In this document: one piece after another, positions 44,125 through 57,049 of the stretch
Layout of the letters: each line of letters begins with the position of its first letter
Position numbering within the stretch: position 1 is the stretch's first letter
Source of the DNA: Colletotrichum lupini
Taxonomy: Eukaryota; Ascomycota; Sordariomycetes; Glomerellales; Glomerellaceae
Length of the DNA: 64,000 bases
NCBI RefSeq assembly: GCF_023278565.1
Contig: NC_064676.1
Coordinates: forward strand, 992,001 to 1,056,000
Direction: 5' to 3'
Made by a program: the position numbers and the translations under genes
The notes under the pieces: generated by a model
Told to the model about the DNA's origin: nothing
The model's input: only the letters and a program-made list of their open reading frames with translations
Database searches by the model: none

Positions 44125-47100
44125 CGTGCCTTCGTCGAGTAGTAAGAACTGTTTGAATAGGACTTGAGCTGATTGTCGTTATTGAGCAAAGAAAGAAAGA
44201 CACAAAAAGGAATAAAGGAACGTATGAGGTCTGAACGAAGTCGAGATACCGGTCTCTGGATGAAATGAATCGAAGTAAACAAAATGTAGCCAAGTGATGA
44301 AATCACGAGATGGCTACCGAGAAACGAATGAAGACGGGCGCGTGGGTGAATGGAAGAGGTGGTGACAGTCCTGCTGATCACTGCAGACCAAGAATGGAAG
44401 GGGGAAAAGTCATTATATCAGGAGGGGTCTGGTTCATCGTCGCCTTGGCTGATGAACATGGCCCGCTGCTCGCAGCATCCGGTGCACGGAATCTCGGATG
44501 CACGGGTTGTTGTGATGGCACGTCTTTCTGGATCTAGGTCAGGCCTGGGCATGGGACTGTTGGAGCTTGGTGTGAAGGAGTCGCGCGAGGTATCGTCATT
44601 CGTGGAGTGCTGTGACGAGGGCCCTAGGCGGATGTGTAAGAGGCGACGCGGTGCTCGATGGTGTGAGCGTGTTATTCAAGATCGGGTACAAGTTGGACTA
44701 ACAAGTCAGCTGCGTATGTCTTACCACCCAAGATGGGATCAAATGTCGCGCTGCCATCCGAAGAGTGATGGTACGGATCCGCAAGAAGGGATGAAAAACT
44801 AGGGACGCTCTGTTTTAGGTTTGCGGCTCTCGCAGGGGAGTATAGCCAGGGCTGAACCTGACGAGCAAGTGAGGTTGAAGAACACCAGGGCACAGGCAGT
44901 CGCGAGGCTTGGCCCGGATGCACGGGAGGCTTGGTATGCTTTGGGGCACAGGGGGTAGCTTTCCTCGCCTTTGTTGACCCCTTAAGATCAGAAGTTCTTG
45001 TCCGGAATCATATGCTGCCGTTCGTGAGCACGAACTCTCCCAGTTCTCCTCATGGCTGAGCTGAAAAGATGAAACTGAGAATCGTCGGATGATCGTGGCT
45101 CTGCAAACGGCTTCCAAGGCAGTAGGTTCTACAATGGCAAGTCGATCGCGATAATCATTCTTCCCAAGAGATCACCGTGATAGAATGTTGGTTGGCCAAG
45201 GCTCTTGGTGTTCATGCCATGATGGACACATTGACAACCAGGTAGCAAAAGTTGTTAAATCCCCTGGGTCGCCGCACAACTTTCTTCTTTCTTTGCGCTT
45301 CTGAAGGGTGAAGTCTGGTATCGCATGAAGCCATACGGGAATGTTTTCTTCTCCACAGACATCCACCCCCACGAACGGAACCTGACACACGTCAGCAGCT
45401 ATATCCTCAGGCTTTCCGAGGACGAGACGAACGTGGGTGGTGGCGTTCATGGATGATCGGGAAGCATGGTTCACTACATTGCAACGTTGGTGGAAAGCTC
45501 ACCAAGCTTGCGAGTCCCAAGCTCCTAGTGCGTGTGAGGGGCTAGTTGAATTCTCCAGGTTAGGCGATGCGAAACCCCCGCCAAGATTAAGCCCCTGTAA
45601 GAGCCACAATTGGAGATCGCGAGCAGACGTGAAAATTGGGCTGTGCGAAACAAAATCAGGTGAGATTCCACTTGGAAGCCTAGCTGATGGACCAAACCAG
45701 GGCAGCAGGATGATGCCTTGGGATGGTTCCGAAGTTTCGAAAGACTGACAAGGGGAAGTTGTCGTGGTGGTTAGCAGTCAAAAGAGGTAAGGTTGGAGAA
45801 ATTGGAGGTGACAGAGGCATAGTTTGGGTTAAGCATTAAGGTTATTTTGTTAGTGACCTCATCTGGGGCCCGTCCGCCCCCCTTGAACGGTATCCCGGCC
45901 GCTGGTCGGCTTCGAGGTGACCCGGACCCCTTGCGAAGGCCACGCAGGGGTAGAATCCATGGAATACGGGTCTTTTCGCGCGGTCTTACGTTATCATCGT
46001 TGACATCTGGAAATCAGTAGATACGACATTGCTCACGTTTGCTCAATGCAATTGTTTAGCATTATTAAAACCTTGCGAATCCTTCGTTGTCTTACGAAAC
46101 TCGGTTACCCCTACGCTTCAGATGTACGAGTCAGACGCCAGCAAGAATGGAGAGAGCTGTCATAACGGTCGAATCGAAAGCGAAGATGGACTGTCCATTT
46201 CAGCGAAGCCATCTTCGGACACGGTTCCAAAGCTAAGGTACTGCCAGGAAGTCGGATGGTTGGCTTATGTTCGCTGAGTGGCAGCTCTCGTACATGCACT
46301 CTCTCGGAGTATTGAAGTGCATATTTCTATCACAACAGCTTCTACGTGCAATTGTTATTACATGCCTCATTCGATAGTTGGGTAAATGTACATGTGATCC
46401 GCCTTATGAAAGTTGAACGTATTCCATAAACATAAAATTTCTCAAAGTCGAAAGCTCAGGTCTTCCATATAGAGCCTTTAGCACCTGGACAGGAGTCAAC
46501 ACAGTGATCAGCCATGTGCTATTGTGCGAGAGCATTGGCTCTCAGTGATCGCACAGTCTCACCGCTGCATTATTGTTATTTTAACTCCATGATGGGATGT
46601 ATTGTCCCGAAGAAAAGTGCTTGGCCATTGACATGTTTCTCCAGAATATCGCGGTGAAGATAGTAACACTTCAAAGATAATTGACACCAAACTCAGCAGT
46701 GCTACAGGTAACCTCATGTTTTCTTAGGCTACAGTGTCTTATCTAGCTCGGCTTCTAGCTCCCTTGTCCCCGTCTCAAATGTTACAACCTGGAGAAGTGG
46801 CGTTTGGCGGGGTCGTCGGTCCCAGAATCCGATTCCCAACCCATTTTGGTAGGACGGGTTTCGGTATTATCGACTATCCACCAGAACTTGGAATAGGAAT
46901 TCCTTTGCACATATGTGCTGAGTTGCCTTTGATCCTCCCTTTGAGGAACTATGTCAGTGTGGCTTGTCAAGATGGGAGCTTGCTTGCAGTGCTCTAATTC
47001 CTCACATAATCAACCCCGCTTTGACTCTTGGTCGCTAAAAAAAGCTGACGACTTATCCAAAGTTACTTCACTAGATCATCCATCTGATCTACACTGCTGC

Positions 47101-47321
47101 ACTCAGCTTGAAAAAACGATTAATCAACATGCAGTATGCCTCGATCCTCGGTTGGCGTGATGGCTGTCTTCAAAAGGCCTATCGGCTTTGGAGCTGGCTT
47201 CCGTCATTCGATTAAAAGCGTCCGTCAAACCACTGTGATATCTAGAACTACTGCGCAGAAGCCACACGCATTGCTGTAAACTCACCCATCATTCTGCTAC
47301 AATAACCCGAGTCATATAGAA
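44125..47321. other. 3.2-kb region without a supported gene
   Basis: Normal composition. Several frames of 60-150 codons exist (44350-44802 plus, 45172-45474 minus, 46734-46997 plus), none with a domain, signal peptide or coherent splicing. A small lineage-specific gene cannot be excluded. Confidence 0.4.
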
Positions 47322-48200
47322 ATGGCCGACCTGAGATCCGCCGTCTACGTCGCACCGCCGATTCCCAGCAAAGTTCCTGGCTCGAACGCAACCGCAACAT
47401 GGTCCCCAATCTCATGCACCCTCATCTACTCGGCAAACGAAGCTGTCTTGGTAGACACGCCCATCACTATCAAGCAGACAGAGGAACTCATTGCCTGGAT
47501 CGAGAACATTGCACCAAAGCGGAAGCTCTCATACATCTACATCACCCACGGCCACGGAGATCACTGGTTCGGCATACCTCTCCTACTGAAGCGCTTCCCG
47601 GAAGCCGTTCCCGTCGCTACGGTGGGAACCATCAAACACATGGAGCAGCAGATTGAAGAGGAAGTTTTCAGGCAAATGTGGGAGGCCCGCTTCCCAGGCC
47701 AGATCTACCGCCCCTTCACTCTCGCACAGCCTCTGTCCCCAAAGAGTGGTGGAATCTTTAAGCTCGAAAACCGGTGGGAGTTCAAAGCTATTGAGTGTGG
47801 CCATACTGACACCTATGACTCAACCGTTCTCTGGGTCCCAGACCTTAGACTCGCCGTCTGCGGTGATGTAGTCTATGGGCAGTGCCACCAGATGTTGATG
47901 GAAGCCAACACGAAAGCCAAGCGCGAGGAATGGATCAGGGCAGTCGAAATCGTTGAGGCGCTTGATCCTGCTTATGTTGTGGCTGGTCACAAAATGGCGG
48001 GTGAGACTGACGGAATCTGGCACCTTGCTGCGACCAAGAAGTATATACAGGACTTTGGAAAGATCCTCGAAAAGAACCCTAAGACAGAGAAGGAGCTGTT
48101 TGTGGAGATATTGAAGATGTATCCCGAGAGATTCAACCCGGGAGCCGCGCGTTTGAGTGCCATGGGTGCCTTCCAGGTTCCAAGGGAGTCACGTATTTAG
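47322..48200 (+). CDS. metallo-beta-lactamase-fold hydrolase
   Basis: A single-exon 292-aa protein. The metal-binding motif THGHGDHWFG gives H76, H78, D80 and H81. Further ligands are H161 (ECGHTDTYD), D182 (AVCGDVVYG) and H223 (VVAGHKMAG), completing the two-metal MBL-fold set. No signal peptide is present, so it is probably cytosolic. Fungal relatives hydrolyse lactones, thioesters or xenobiotics. The substrate cannot be read here. Its stop codon is about 160 bp from the left LTR of the copia element, which inserted just downstream. Confidence 0.92.
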   Translation: MADLRSAVYVAPPIPSKVPGSNATATWSPISCTLIYSANEAVLVDTPITIKQTEELIAWIENIAPKRKLSYIYITHGHGDHWFGIPLLLKRFPEAVPVATVGTIKHMEQQIEEEVFRQMWEARFPGQIYRPFTLAQPLSPKSGGIFKLENRWEFKAIECGHTDTYDSTVLWVPDLRLAVCGDVVYGQCHQMLMEANTKAKREEWIRAVEIVEALDPAYVVAGHKMAGETDGIWHLAATKKYIQDFGKILEKNPKTEKELFVEILKMYPERFNPGAARLSAMGAFQVPRESRI

Positions 48201-48365
48201 GATGAGACGCGCGAGGGAATGATAACATTTCAGTGACGGTTGCCGTTACATTCTAAATGCGTCAATGATGATTAATTGATATGTCGTAATGTGCCAATTT
48301 TACGTTTTGAGAGTGAATGTCCGTCGCTATGCCACCGGAAGAATAAAATGCGACAGTAGAGTGGC

Positions 48366-48571
48366 TGTCGGATTAGAAGTCTAATTCGACCGCGGCATAT
48401 AGCCGACTGCGCAGGGGCTAATTAGGGGCCCTATTTATAATTATTATAACTAGCCTAACCTATAGTTAGAACCTCCTTTTTATACCTACTATATAAATAT
48501 TTATATAATTTAATTAATCTTTTCGTTAATTACGGTTCGAATTAACTACTTTATAATAGGGATATTAATAC
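48366..48571 (+). repeat. left LTR
   Basis: Starts TGTCGGATTAGAAGTCTAATTC and ends GATATTAATA. The first 60 bp keep GC-rich sequence, while the inner part is AT-rich. Confidence 0.85.
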
Positions 48572-51500
48572 TAATTAGTAATTAAATTCTATTATTATAA
48601 ATTAGTAAAGTATCTTATTATATAGAAAAGACGACCTCTTAATACTATATAAAATAAGAGATTTATATTAATTAACTTTATAAAAATAAATAAAAAAAGA
48701 AGCGATTCTTAAATACCGTACGGAATTAAATAATCATAGCCCTTTATTACTTATAAGAGGTCGACGTTTATTATATTAAACTACGTTAATTAATAGAACT
48801 ACTTAAATAACTAGCCTTTTACTATCGCCCTAAATAGCTTTTTTATTAAACGACTTTTTTATAGCCGGCCCGTAATTAAAAATTAACTAGTTAAATTAAT
48901 AAAAAAAAATACTTACGTAATAATTACTTACTTAATTAATTAATATAACGAACGAGCTTAATAATATAATAAAAAAAAGCACTACGTAATTAAAAAAGGG
49001 AATCTCTAAATATAAATATTCTAATTTAGTAATAAAAGTAACCCTATAGGAGTTATTAAGTTAAGAGATTTACGGTATATAAAAAAGTTTATTATTATAA
49101 GGATCTTATAAGTACGACTTTAAGCCCGTAATTTAAATAACCTTTTTATAACTTTTTTAATTACTCCCTAAGTATTATTTAAAAATATAATATAGGGGAT
49201 AGTTTGATAAGGGAAGAGGGGATTTAAAAATCTTAATAATATCGAGTTAAGAGTATTATAAATCTTAAAGATTAACTTAAGAAGAAAGTAGCTACTTTAA
49301 AATAGTTTTACGACCTCCCGCTAGAGTTATTATTAGCTTAAAGAAAAGCTAAAAAAACGAAGATTTAAAAAAAAAAAAAAGAATCCTCTAAAGGGCTATT
49401 AAAGGGCTTTTTTTATATGAGCTCTTAGTGTAAGATTATTAATTTTAAAAAATTAACTAAGTAATAAAAGGGATTATTAATAAGTAATAATTACTTAACC
49501 GTAATTAAGCTACGAAAAAGACTACTTAAAAAATATAAAATAGGGTACCGAGAGGCTATAAAAAATAAGATTTTTAAAATATCTAACCCTATTACGTATA
49601 AGTAATAAGTAAGCATTTTTAATAAGTCCTTAAAATTTATAATTTTATAAAAAAGAGGGCTTAACTTCGTTAACTATACTTAATAGCCTATATAGTTCTT
49701 AATAACTTATATAGCTCTTTTATAAACTACTTAGTATTTATTTTTAACTATTTTTATAAAATACCGCCCTAAAAAAAGTAGGTTAAGAAAAGAAGCTATT
49801 TAGAAATTATAAAGAGTACGATGCTTAAGAAGCTAGAAATATATAAGATAACGGAAATTAATAACTAATAAAGATCCCGAGACTAATTATTATATCTCCT
49901 TATAGTAATATAAACGTCTATTATTATTATTATAAAAAAGAATTACTAAAACCTACCCTTTTATACTAAATAAAAAGGAGGATCTCAATAAGTATAATAA
50001 CTAGTAATTTAAAAGGGTAATAATAATTATTAAAAATAATAAAAACGAGAGTAATAACGAAATAGTAAGAAGAAGCGGGAATCTCTTAGACCCCGATAAA
50101 TTCGTTAAGTAATAAAAGTACGGATTTATTATAATTAATACGTAAATTAAATATATCCTCGTTAAAATTAAATATATTAATAATTACTAATACGGGTATA
50201 AGCTAGAGCACGACCCTTAGTAAATTAAAATAAAAAAGAAGAGGATAAAACCCGATCCTAAATAGAATCCTAATCCCTTATAAATAAATAAATATTAACC
50301 CGGACTATTAAGGGACGTAAATATATAGAATCGCAGATTAGCTTAATAATAAATAAATTAACGTAGTATTAATCTATTTAACTAAGGTTTATAAAAAAAA
50401 GGGGCTATAGGGGTAACCCCTATTTTATAAGATTATAAATAACCTTAGTTATTAACTAAATAAATAGTTCGCGAGCATAAGCCTAGGAATTATAAAAATA
50501 GTTAATAAATTTTTTTATAAGCGAGGGGTATTATTAGTATAATTATAATTATAAGAGCTATATAAAATATTAGTAACGATAATTATAAAAGAGGAATTCG
50601 TACTATAGAACTAAGTATAGGTTAATAAAGCGTATAATTGCTTTAATAAATTTAAAAAAAAAAGTAAACGACCTAAATTTCCTTCTTATAATTACTAACG
50701 GAAATCTATTATTATAAAAGGATATACCGGGGCAAAATATAGTACTAAAAGTACGATAATTAATAATTCTACCTATTTTAATTTATAACTCGTTACTATT
50801 ACTAATACGAAATTCGGTACCGATCGGCTAATAAGAAAAGAAATAAACGACCTAAAGTTATTAATAATACGTAATAACATAAAGATCGTATATAAATACT
50901 AAAAATTTAGTAATAAATACGAGGCAATTTATAAACTTTAAAAAGATCTTCTTAAAAGAGAAATTATATTCTAAGGGGAAGTATAAGGTCTTATAAAAAA
51001 CCTTAATAATATTTTACGATTATTACGAAAAAGTCGGAATTAGGGAATACTAATACTATTTAGTAATTAATATCGTACTCGTAAGTAAAGCTTTTAATTA
51101 TTATTACGAAGCAGTACGTAATCTTAATTAAAACGACTTTTTTAATATAATTAATATAATCCGAAGCTACTTCGAGACCTATAATAAGAACCTAGAGCTC
51201 CTATCTAAGCTATGAGCGATTTTTTTTATATTTATAGTTAGGATAATAGAGGGTAAATTATAAGTAAAGATTTTTAAAGAGCTTATTAATCGAATTAATA
51301 AGCTAGTAAAAACCTAACTAAATAAGGGGATAAATAAGTAGAAAGTTAGATATTTTTATATTATAGTTTAGTATATACTAAAGGTAAAAATAACCCTATA
51401 CTAAGTACCTAAAGATTATAAAACGCTCTACTTAAGGCTAAGATCTAGTTTTAATATTAAAATAAAAATACTATACTAAACCTATTTTTAAATATATAAC

Positions 51501-54500
51501 GGCCCTTATTAATAATATTAAATCGATCGAACGTATAATAAAAAAAGAAAAGAGGCTAGATATAGTAATTACTAATAAAGAGGCCCAGATTTATTAAATA
51601 AATAAAGATTTAACTTATAAATAAGGTAATAAAAGAGGTAATATTATATTTATAAAAAAGATAGATATTAATTAAGTAACTATTCTAAAGAAGAGTATAC
51701 TAAATCGTATAAATAATATAGAAAGTCGAGGGTAGTAAATAGTAAAACTAGCCCTTGTTAGTTTAACTAATTCCTCGTTATATATAAGGGTAGATTTAGA
51801 GGTATAGAACTTAGTAATAGTAGTTAAAATAGTAACTTAAAGTATATACCCCTTATAAAAAATTCGGAAAATAAGGAAGATCTTACCTCCTATATTAACG
51901 AATTAGATTATAATAAAATTAATAATATTAACTATTCTTTTTTTATCCCGTTAGTTTTTAGAGGATATATAAGGCTAAATAAATAGAGGGTAATAAAAGC
52001 TCTTAATAAGTAGGTTTTTATTTATAAATAGTAAGGGAAGGTCCTTTAGATAACGGATATAAAAGCGGCTAAAAGGGCGAATTTAATAAGGCTAAAGCCT
52101 ATTTTCTTAACGATTAAGGAGAAGACGCTATCTCTTTTAATATTTAAAGAGAAAGAATATAGTACTAAGTAAATCTAAGGGTAGCTAAAGGGGTCCTTTT
52201 TATATTACTTAGATCCCCTAAATACTAAGCTTATATAAGTATTCTATATAAGCGAAAAGTGCGGCTTAAATAATTTTTATAGGATTATCCTAAATACTAG
52301 GGTATTATAATAATTAACTAAAAGAAAAGGGTAATTCTAAGTACTATAAAAGATCATACTAATAACGCTTAATACGTTAATAGTAAGTATTACGAGGATT
52401 AGTTTTAGCTTAAATAAAAAAATCGTCGCCCTAGGTATAATAAAAATAGAGACGTACTTTAGAATAATAACTTTTTATATTTTACTTATTAATACCCTAT
52501 ATCTTTTATATTTAAAAGATATAAATTAACTAGGTATTATATTTAATAATATAAAGAATAAAATCTCTAGTAGTAAGTACTTTAAAATAGTCGAACGACG
52601 ATAGGGGTATACGTTTATAAAGCTTATTAATAATATAAAGTTAATTAATTATTTAACGGAAAGTAAGCTTAGAAAACTATACTAGAGATTCGGGTACCCG
52701 TTAGTTACGAGGCTATATAACCTCTTAAAATAATTAAATAATAATAATATTGAAATAGGGGCGCTAAAGTAGTTAACGAAAGTATATTACCAATGTTAAA
52801 TAAATATATAGAGCCTACGCAAATTTAAGTTTAAATTATATAATAAGCTTAACTTTAACTAAGAAATCGCCGTTAATATTTTGTATTTAAATAGTCGGCT
52901 AGTACTATATATAATTAATATAGCTATATTTTTTTAAATAGGGTAATTCCTCCGGGATTTATAAATAAAAATAGTATAAATAGCCCTACGAAAAAGCTAG
53001 ATTAATATATACTAAGGACCGCTAAATAGTATTAAAACCGACGCTAATACTAGCTTTTAGTTAGTAGAATTTAAAAATAATACGACGATCTATAGTATAT
53101 AGCTAAAAGTCGTACCTATTAAAGCGTACTATAGTATTAAAAAAGTAAAAAGGGTATACTAGTAATTAAAAAAGGCGTTTAGAATTATTAAAGAGGAAAA
53201 TCCGGATTTTATTAACGACGAATACCTCTAAATAGTATTTAAATACTATAACGATATTATAGGGCCTAACAGACTTATACTAATACTATTAATATTTAGA
53301 GTATATTTAAGAACGACTTTAGCCTTATTACCGTCGCTAGGTATAAGCTAACGAGCCCGAGTAATTAAAAAAGTAATATAAGTACTACGTAAAGTAAGTA
53401 TAAAAAGGTAAGTTAATAAGGTAATTACTATATATAATAAGCCCAATATAAAGAGTAATTTAAATATATTACTAAATTCGGATATATAAGTATAGCGCGA
53501 AATTATTTAATAATAGGCTAAGCTATATAAGTTAATTTTTATTAACGAGCGCTCTTATATAATTACGAGAGATCGTAACTAGCTACTTAAAATATTAATT
53601 ACGGTAGTTAGACCGTACTATATAGATCCTAACGAGGTAATTTCTAATTTATAAAAAGAAAAAAAGCTAAGGGAAACTATATAACCCGTAGTAAAGGTAT
53701 AGGAAATTATCCTTAACGAAATCGTTATAATAGTATGAATAAATAATAAAAAAGAAGAAATTACTAAAAGGGTACTAATATTACTAGCGAGACGTCGTAG
53801 AAGACTACGACGGTAAGCCCTAACGCGGCAATTTATTACTAATAATAAGGTAATTAATACTTTTTATATAGTAAAAGAGAAAGCCGATTTTAAGCTAGTA
53901 GTTAAACTATATAAAGAAGGCGTAATTATAACTATTAAAAAGCCGTATAAGGGATTAGATCTTATTAAAATAAATACTCTTCGTAATCGAGGGGTCTATC
54001 GATTTATCCTATATAACCTAAAAAAATATATAAACTTCTGTATATTTAAATTATAAATAGTTTATAAGATTAAAAAGAAAAGAATACCCTAGCCGTACGA
54101 GAAGTCTAAATACGTAATTTAAGGGTATAGCGACGTTAAAAAAGCGACGCTACTTATATAATTACTTATTATATAGCGCTATAGCTAACGATTAATAATA
54201 ATACTAATAGTATTATTATAAAAGAAGGGATATAAGATTTAGAACTATAATATTACCTAGGCCTATACTTAATCGGCTATAGGGCTTATAAAAAAAATCC
54301 TAGCCTATTTACTAAAAGAAATAGCTAATAAGTACTTAGAAAGCACGATTATTAAAGTACTTAAGCTACTATATAGGCTCGTAAAATCGGGTACTTATTA
54401 ATAAGCTACTTATTACGATTTTTATATTAATTAACTATTAATAATTACTTTTACGTATAACCCGTACTTATTAATCGTAAAGTATAAAAGTAACTAATTT

Positions 54501-55580
54501 AGGATTGTTAGAATATAAATTAATAATATATTAAGCCTATTTAATATTAATTTTATAAAAAAAGAGGATAAGGAGCTTTAAAAAGCGGGCTTTATAGCGA
54601 AGCTAAAAGAGGTCCTTATAATAAATACCCCCTTAGTATTTAACGGCAGGATTTTTATAATTAAAAAAGAAACCGTCGTTTTTTAATAAAAGGGGTAGGG
54701 TAAGAAAATTAACCTCGTTAATTTAAATATAACTAATATTAAAAAGCAGTATAAAGCTAAGCTTGCGCGAGGGGTATATATTATAAATATTTATTAGCTT
54801 AAGATAACTTTTAACTATATTAAAGTAGTATAAGTTATAAATTTAATTAAATAAAATATTAAGGTACTTAATAAGTAGCTTAAGTAATAAAAAACGAATC
54901 TCGATCGAGGTCTCGTTTACTACCTAATTAACCTTATAACTAATAAGCTCTACGTCTTTATTAATAGGTTATTTATAAATAATAACGACTTTATTTCGTA
55001 ATTAGGGTATATTATTATCCTAGTTAACGAGAGTATAAGTAAGAGCGAATTTATTATATACGGTAATATAATCTATTACTCGTTAATTAAAAGTAAGTAA
55101 ATAATAAGAAGTATATTAATATTAAAAGTCTATAATATAATTAATAATATTAACCTCTCTTATGCGATTTTAACGACGCTAAAAAAGATTACTAATCGAA
55201 TTAGCCTTTTACTTATTCTAATAGTTATTTATACTAATTCCTACTTACTATATAAATACCTTATTAAATTAGGAATAACGAAAAAAAAGAGGCTTATAAT
55301 TAATATTATAGCCCTTAAGTAATCGTATAAAAGGCGCGAGATACTTAAGATCCGTTAGATTAATAATAAAAATAACCTCGTAAACGCTTTTATAAAAGTA
55401 GTACTAAATAAGGGATTAAAATAATTTATAAATAATAAAAAAGTTATTATATAAATAAAAGGATAAGTTATATAAAAAGAGTAAAGAAAAGGGGGAAAAG
55501 GAGACGACTTAGTAAACGGGCCCGAGGTCGAATTATACTTCTAACTATAGTAGTTAAATTAATAAAAAAAAAAAAGTTAA

Positions 55581-55785
55581 TATTAAATTAGAAGTTTAAT
55601 TCGATTACGGTATATAGCCGACTATATAGGGGCTAATTAGGGGCCCTATTTATAATTATTATAGCTAGCTTAACTTATAATTAGAACCTCCTTTTTATAC
55701 TTACTACGTAAATATTTATATAGTTTAATTAATCTCTTCGTTAACTACGGTTCGAACTAACTACCCTATAATAGGGATACTAATA
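55581..55785 (+). repeat. right LTR
   Basis: Starts TATTAAATTAGAAGTTTAATTC, the RIP-converted form of the left LTR start, and ends GATACTAATA. Differences between the LTRs are almost all C/T or G/A. Confidence 0.85.
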
Positions 55786-55790
55786 GTGGC

Positions 55791-56372
55791 ACTATCTTGA
55801 GCTGGATAGCGCGATAATTCGTACGCCATTTGCGTAAAGGTTTCTGGTCAATTTACTAACGTAAGAGCAGCAAGTACTAAACCGTTGATGTGTGTTTGCA
55901 ACTCCGGAGAATTTCGAAAGCATCACCAGCGCGTCTCCAATATCTGCTCCTTGCTATGTATTTGTGATCCAGCATCAACTAATGTCGCGAACCTCGGTGC
56001 TCATAGATCCTGTTTGGCGTAATGATCGAAGACGAGTAGAGCATTGACACCTGATTGCGGGGTTTGCATTGCGAGGGCACATCGGTGTGACGTTTCAAAG
56101 CACCATCTCTTGATCGACGCTGGTTCGGAAGCTCTGATTACTGATATACATCGGCCTCGCAGTCGTGGCATGCACAGATCCCGTCCTGGAGCGGTGTAAT
56201 CCCGCATCGGCCGGTAATAGCGAAAGCCGGCCGGCGCCTCGCCAGTCTGGGTATCAAGAAGAATATTTGTGTTGCTTAATGTATAATAAATACATATATA
56301 GTTTGCCGCCAACCATACATATGTTAATCATCGTCAGCATCTTATCAATTAAATCAACAAAAACGATTCAAA
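55791..56372. other. upstream region of the tautomerase gene
   Basis: No gene supported. A TATA-like TATAATAAATACATATATA lies at about 56281-56300, 75-90 nt before the ATG. Confidence 0.4.
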
Positions 56373-56831
56373 ATGCCCAAATGGGTCTTCAACTGCAACA
56401 CCGGCGTCTTCACCACCGCCGAAAAGAAACAAATCGCCGAGGGCATGACCAAGCTCTACACCAGCGTCGGTCTACCCGGATTCTACTGCCACACGCACTT
56501 CATCGAGCTCAACCCCGAAAACATGTACGCCGGCGGCGAGACGCCCAAGGCCTTGACGACCGTCTCCATCTACCACATTGCGCGCGGCTTCGATACCCCG
56601 CAGGTCGAGGCTTTCTTCTTCAAAGCTCTGGATGATATACTGAGGCCCATCTTGAAGCCAAAAGGGATCGAATGGGAGTCTGGGATTTATGAGGCGAGGA
56701 GGGAGTTGTGGAGGATTAATGGGCTTGTGCCGCCTGAGACGGGGTCGGAGATGGAGAAGAAGTGGGCTAAGGAGAATCGAGTTACGGATGAGGAAGATTT
56801 GTTGAAAGTTCAGAAGCTTTCTAGATTGTGA
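56373..56831 (+). CDS. tautomerase-superfamily protein (cis-CaaD / oxalocrotonate-tautomerase-like)
   Basis: A single-exon 152-aa protein beginning MPKWVFNCNTGVFTTAEKKQ. Removal of Met exposes Pro, the catalytic N-terminal proline of the tautomerase fold. The length and the FYCHTHFIELNPENMYAGGE / TTVSIYHIARGFDT blocks fit the Tautomerase_3 group, which are double-length fungal proteins related to cis-3-chloroacrylic acid dehalogenase. It would catalyse enol-keto isomerisation or hydrolytic dehalogenation of small unsaturated acids in the cytosol. Physiological substrate unknown. Located between the copia element and the WSC gene. Confidence 0.88.
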   Translation: MPKWVFNCNTGVFTTAEKKQIAEGMTKLYTSVGLPGFYCHTHFIELNPENMYAGGETPKALTTVSIYHIARGFDTPQVEAFFFKALDDILRPILKPKGIEWESGIYEARRELWRINGLVPPETGSEMEKKWAKENRVTDEEDLLKVQKLSRL

Positions 56832-57049
56832 TCCAAAACATCGAAGCCTTGTATTGGGTTTGGGCAAAAGGTACTAGGCAAAGCCGAAGAATTGAGCTGG
56901 TCTCAATTCTCGACATGTAATAGTTGTCAAAGCCTTGAAATTGGCCCCCCTTACGTGACTCTCTAGTCATCTCTTGATCGGATAAATCAATACTTCATAC
57001 GCATTATCATTACTAAAACTTGCACGTAGCCTATGAAACGCAATCAACT

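Larger units (their letters stand above)
48361..55790 (+). mobile_element. RIP-mutated Ty1/copia LTR retrotransposon with 5-bp target duplication
   Basis: Two LTRs of about 206 bp (48366-48571 and 55581-55785) bracket 7 kb of AT-saturated DNA, and GTGGC flanks both outer ends (48361-48365, 55786-55790). A purine-rich tract precedes the right LTR. The plus strand near 54060-54480 still reads as degraded copia reverse transcriptase, for example LK-LLYRLVKSGTY after an AYT-stop-SA block. At 54940-55350 it reads as RNase H (SEFIIYGNIIYYS, VIYTNSYLLYKYLIKLG). Dozens of in-frame stops make it dead. Confidence 0.9.

Noticed and set aside
43495..44293. Plus-strand 150-codon and minus-strand 222-codon frames overlapping the repeat gene
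   Set aside because: Both follow the 39-bp period of the VIKETVHVT repeats in other frames and lack any start context or domain.
45172..45474. 100-codon minus-strand frame
   Set aside because: No recognisable domain and no neighbouring exons. Length is within chance for this composition.
48366..55785. AT-rich block as centromere or mitochondrial insertion
   Set aside because: LTRs, target duplication and degraded copia RT/RNase H show a RIP-mutated retrotransposon.
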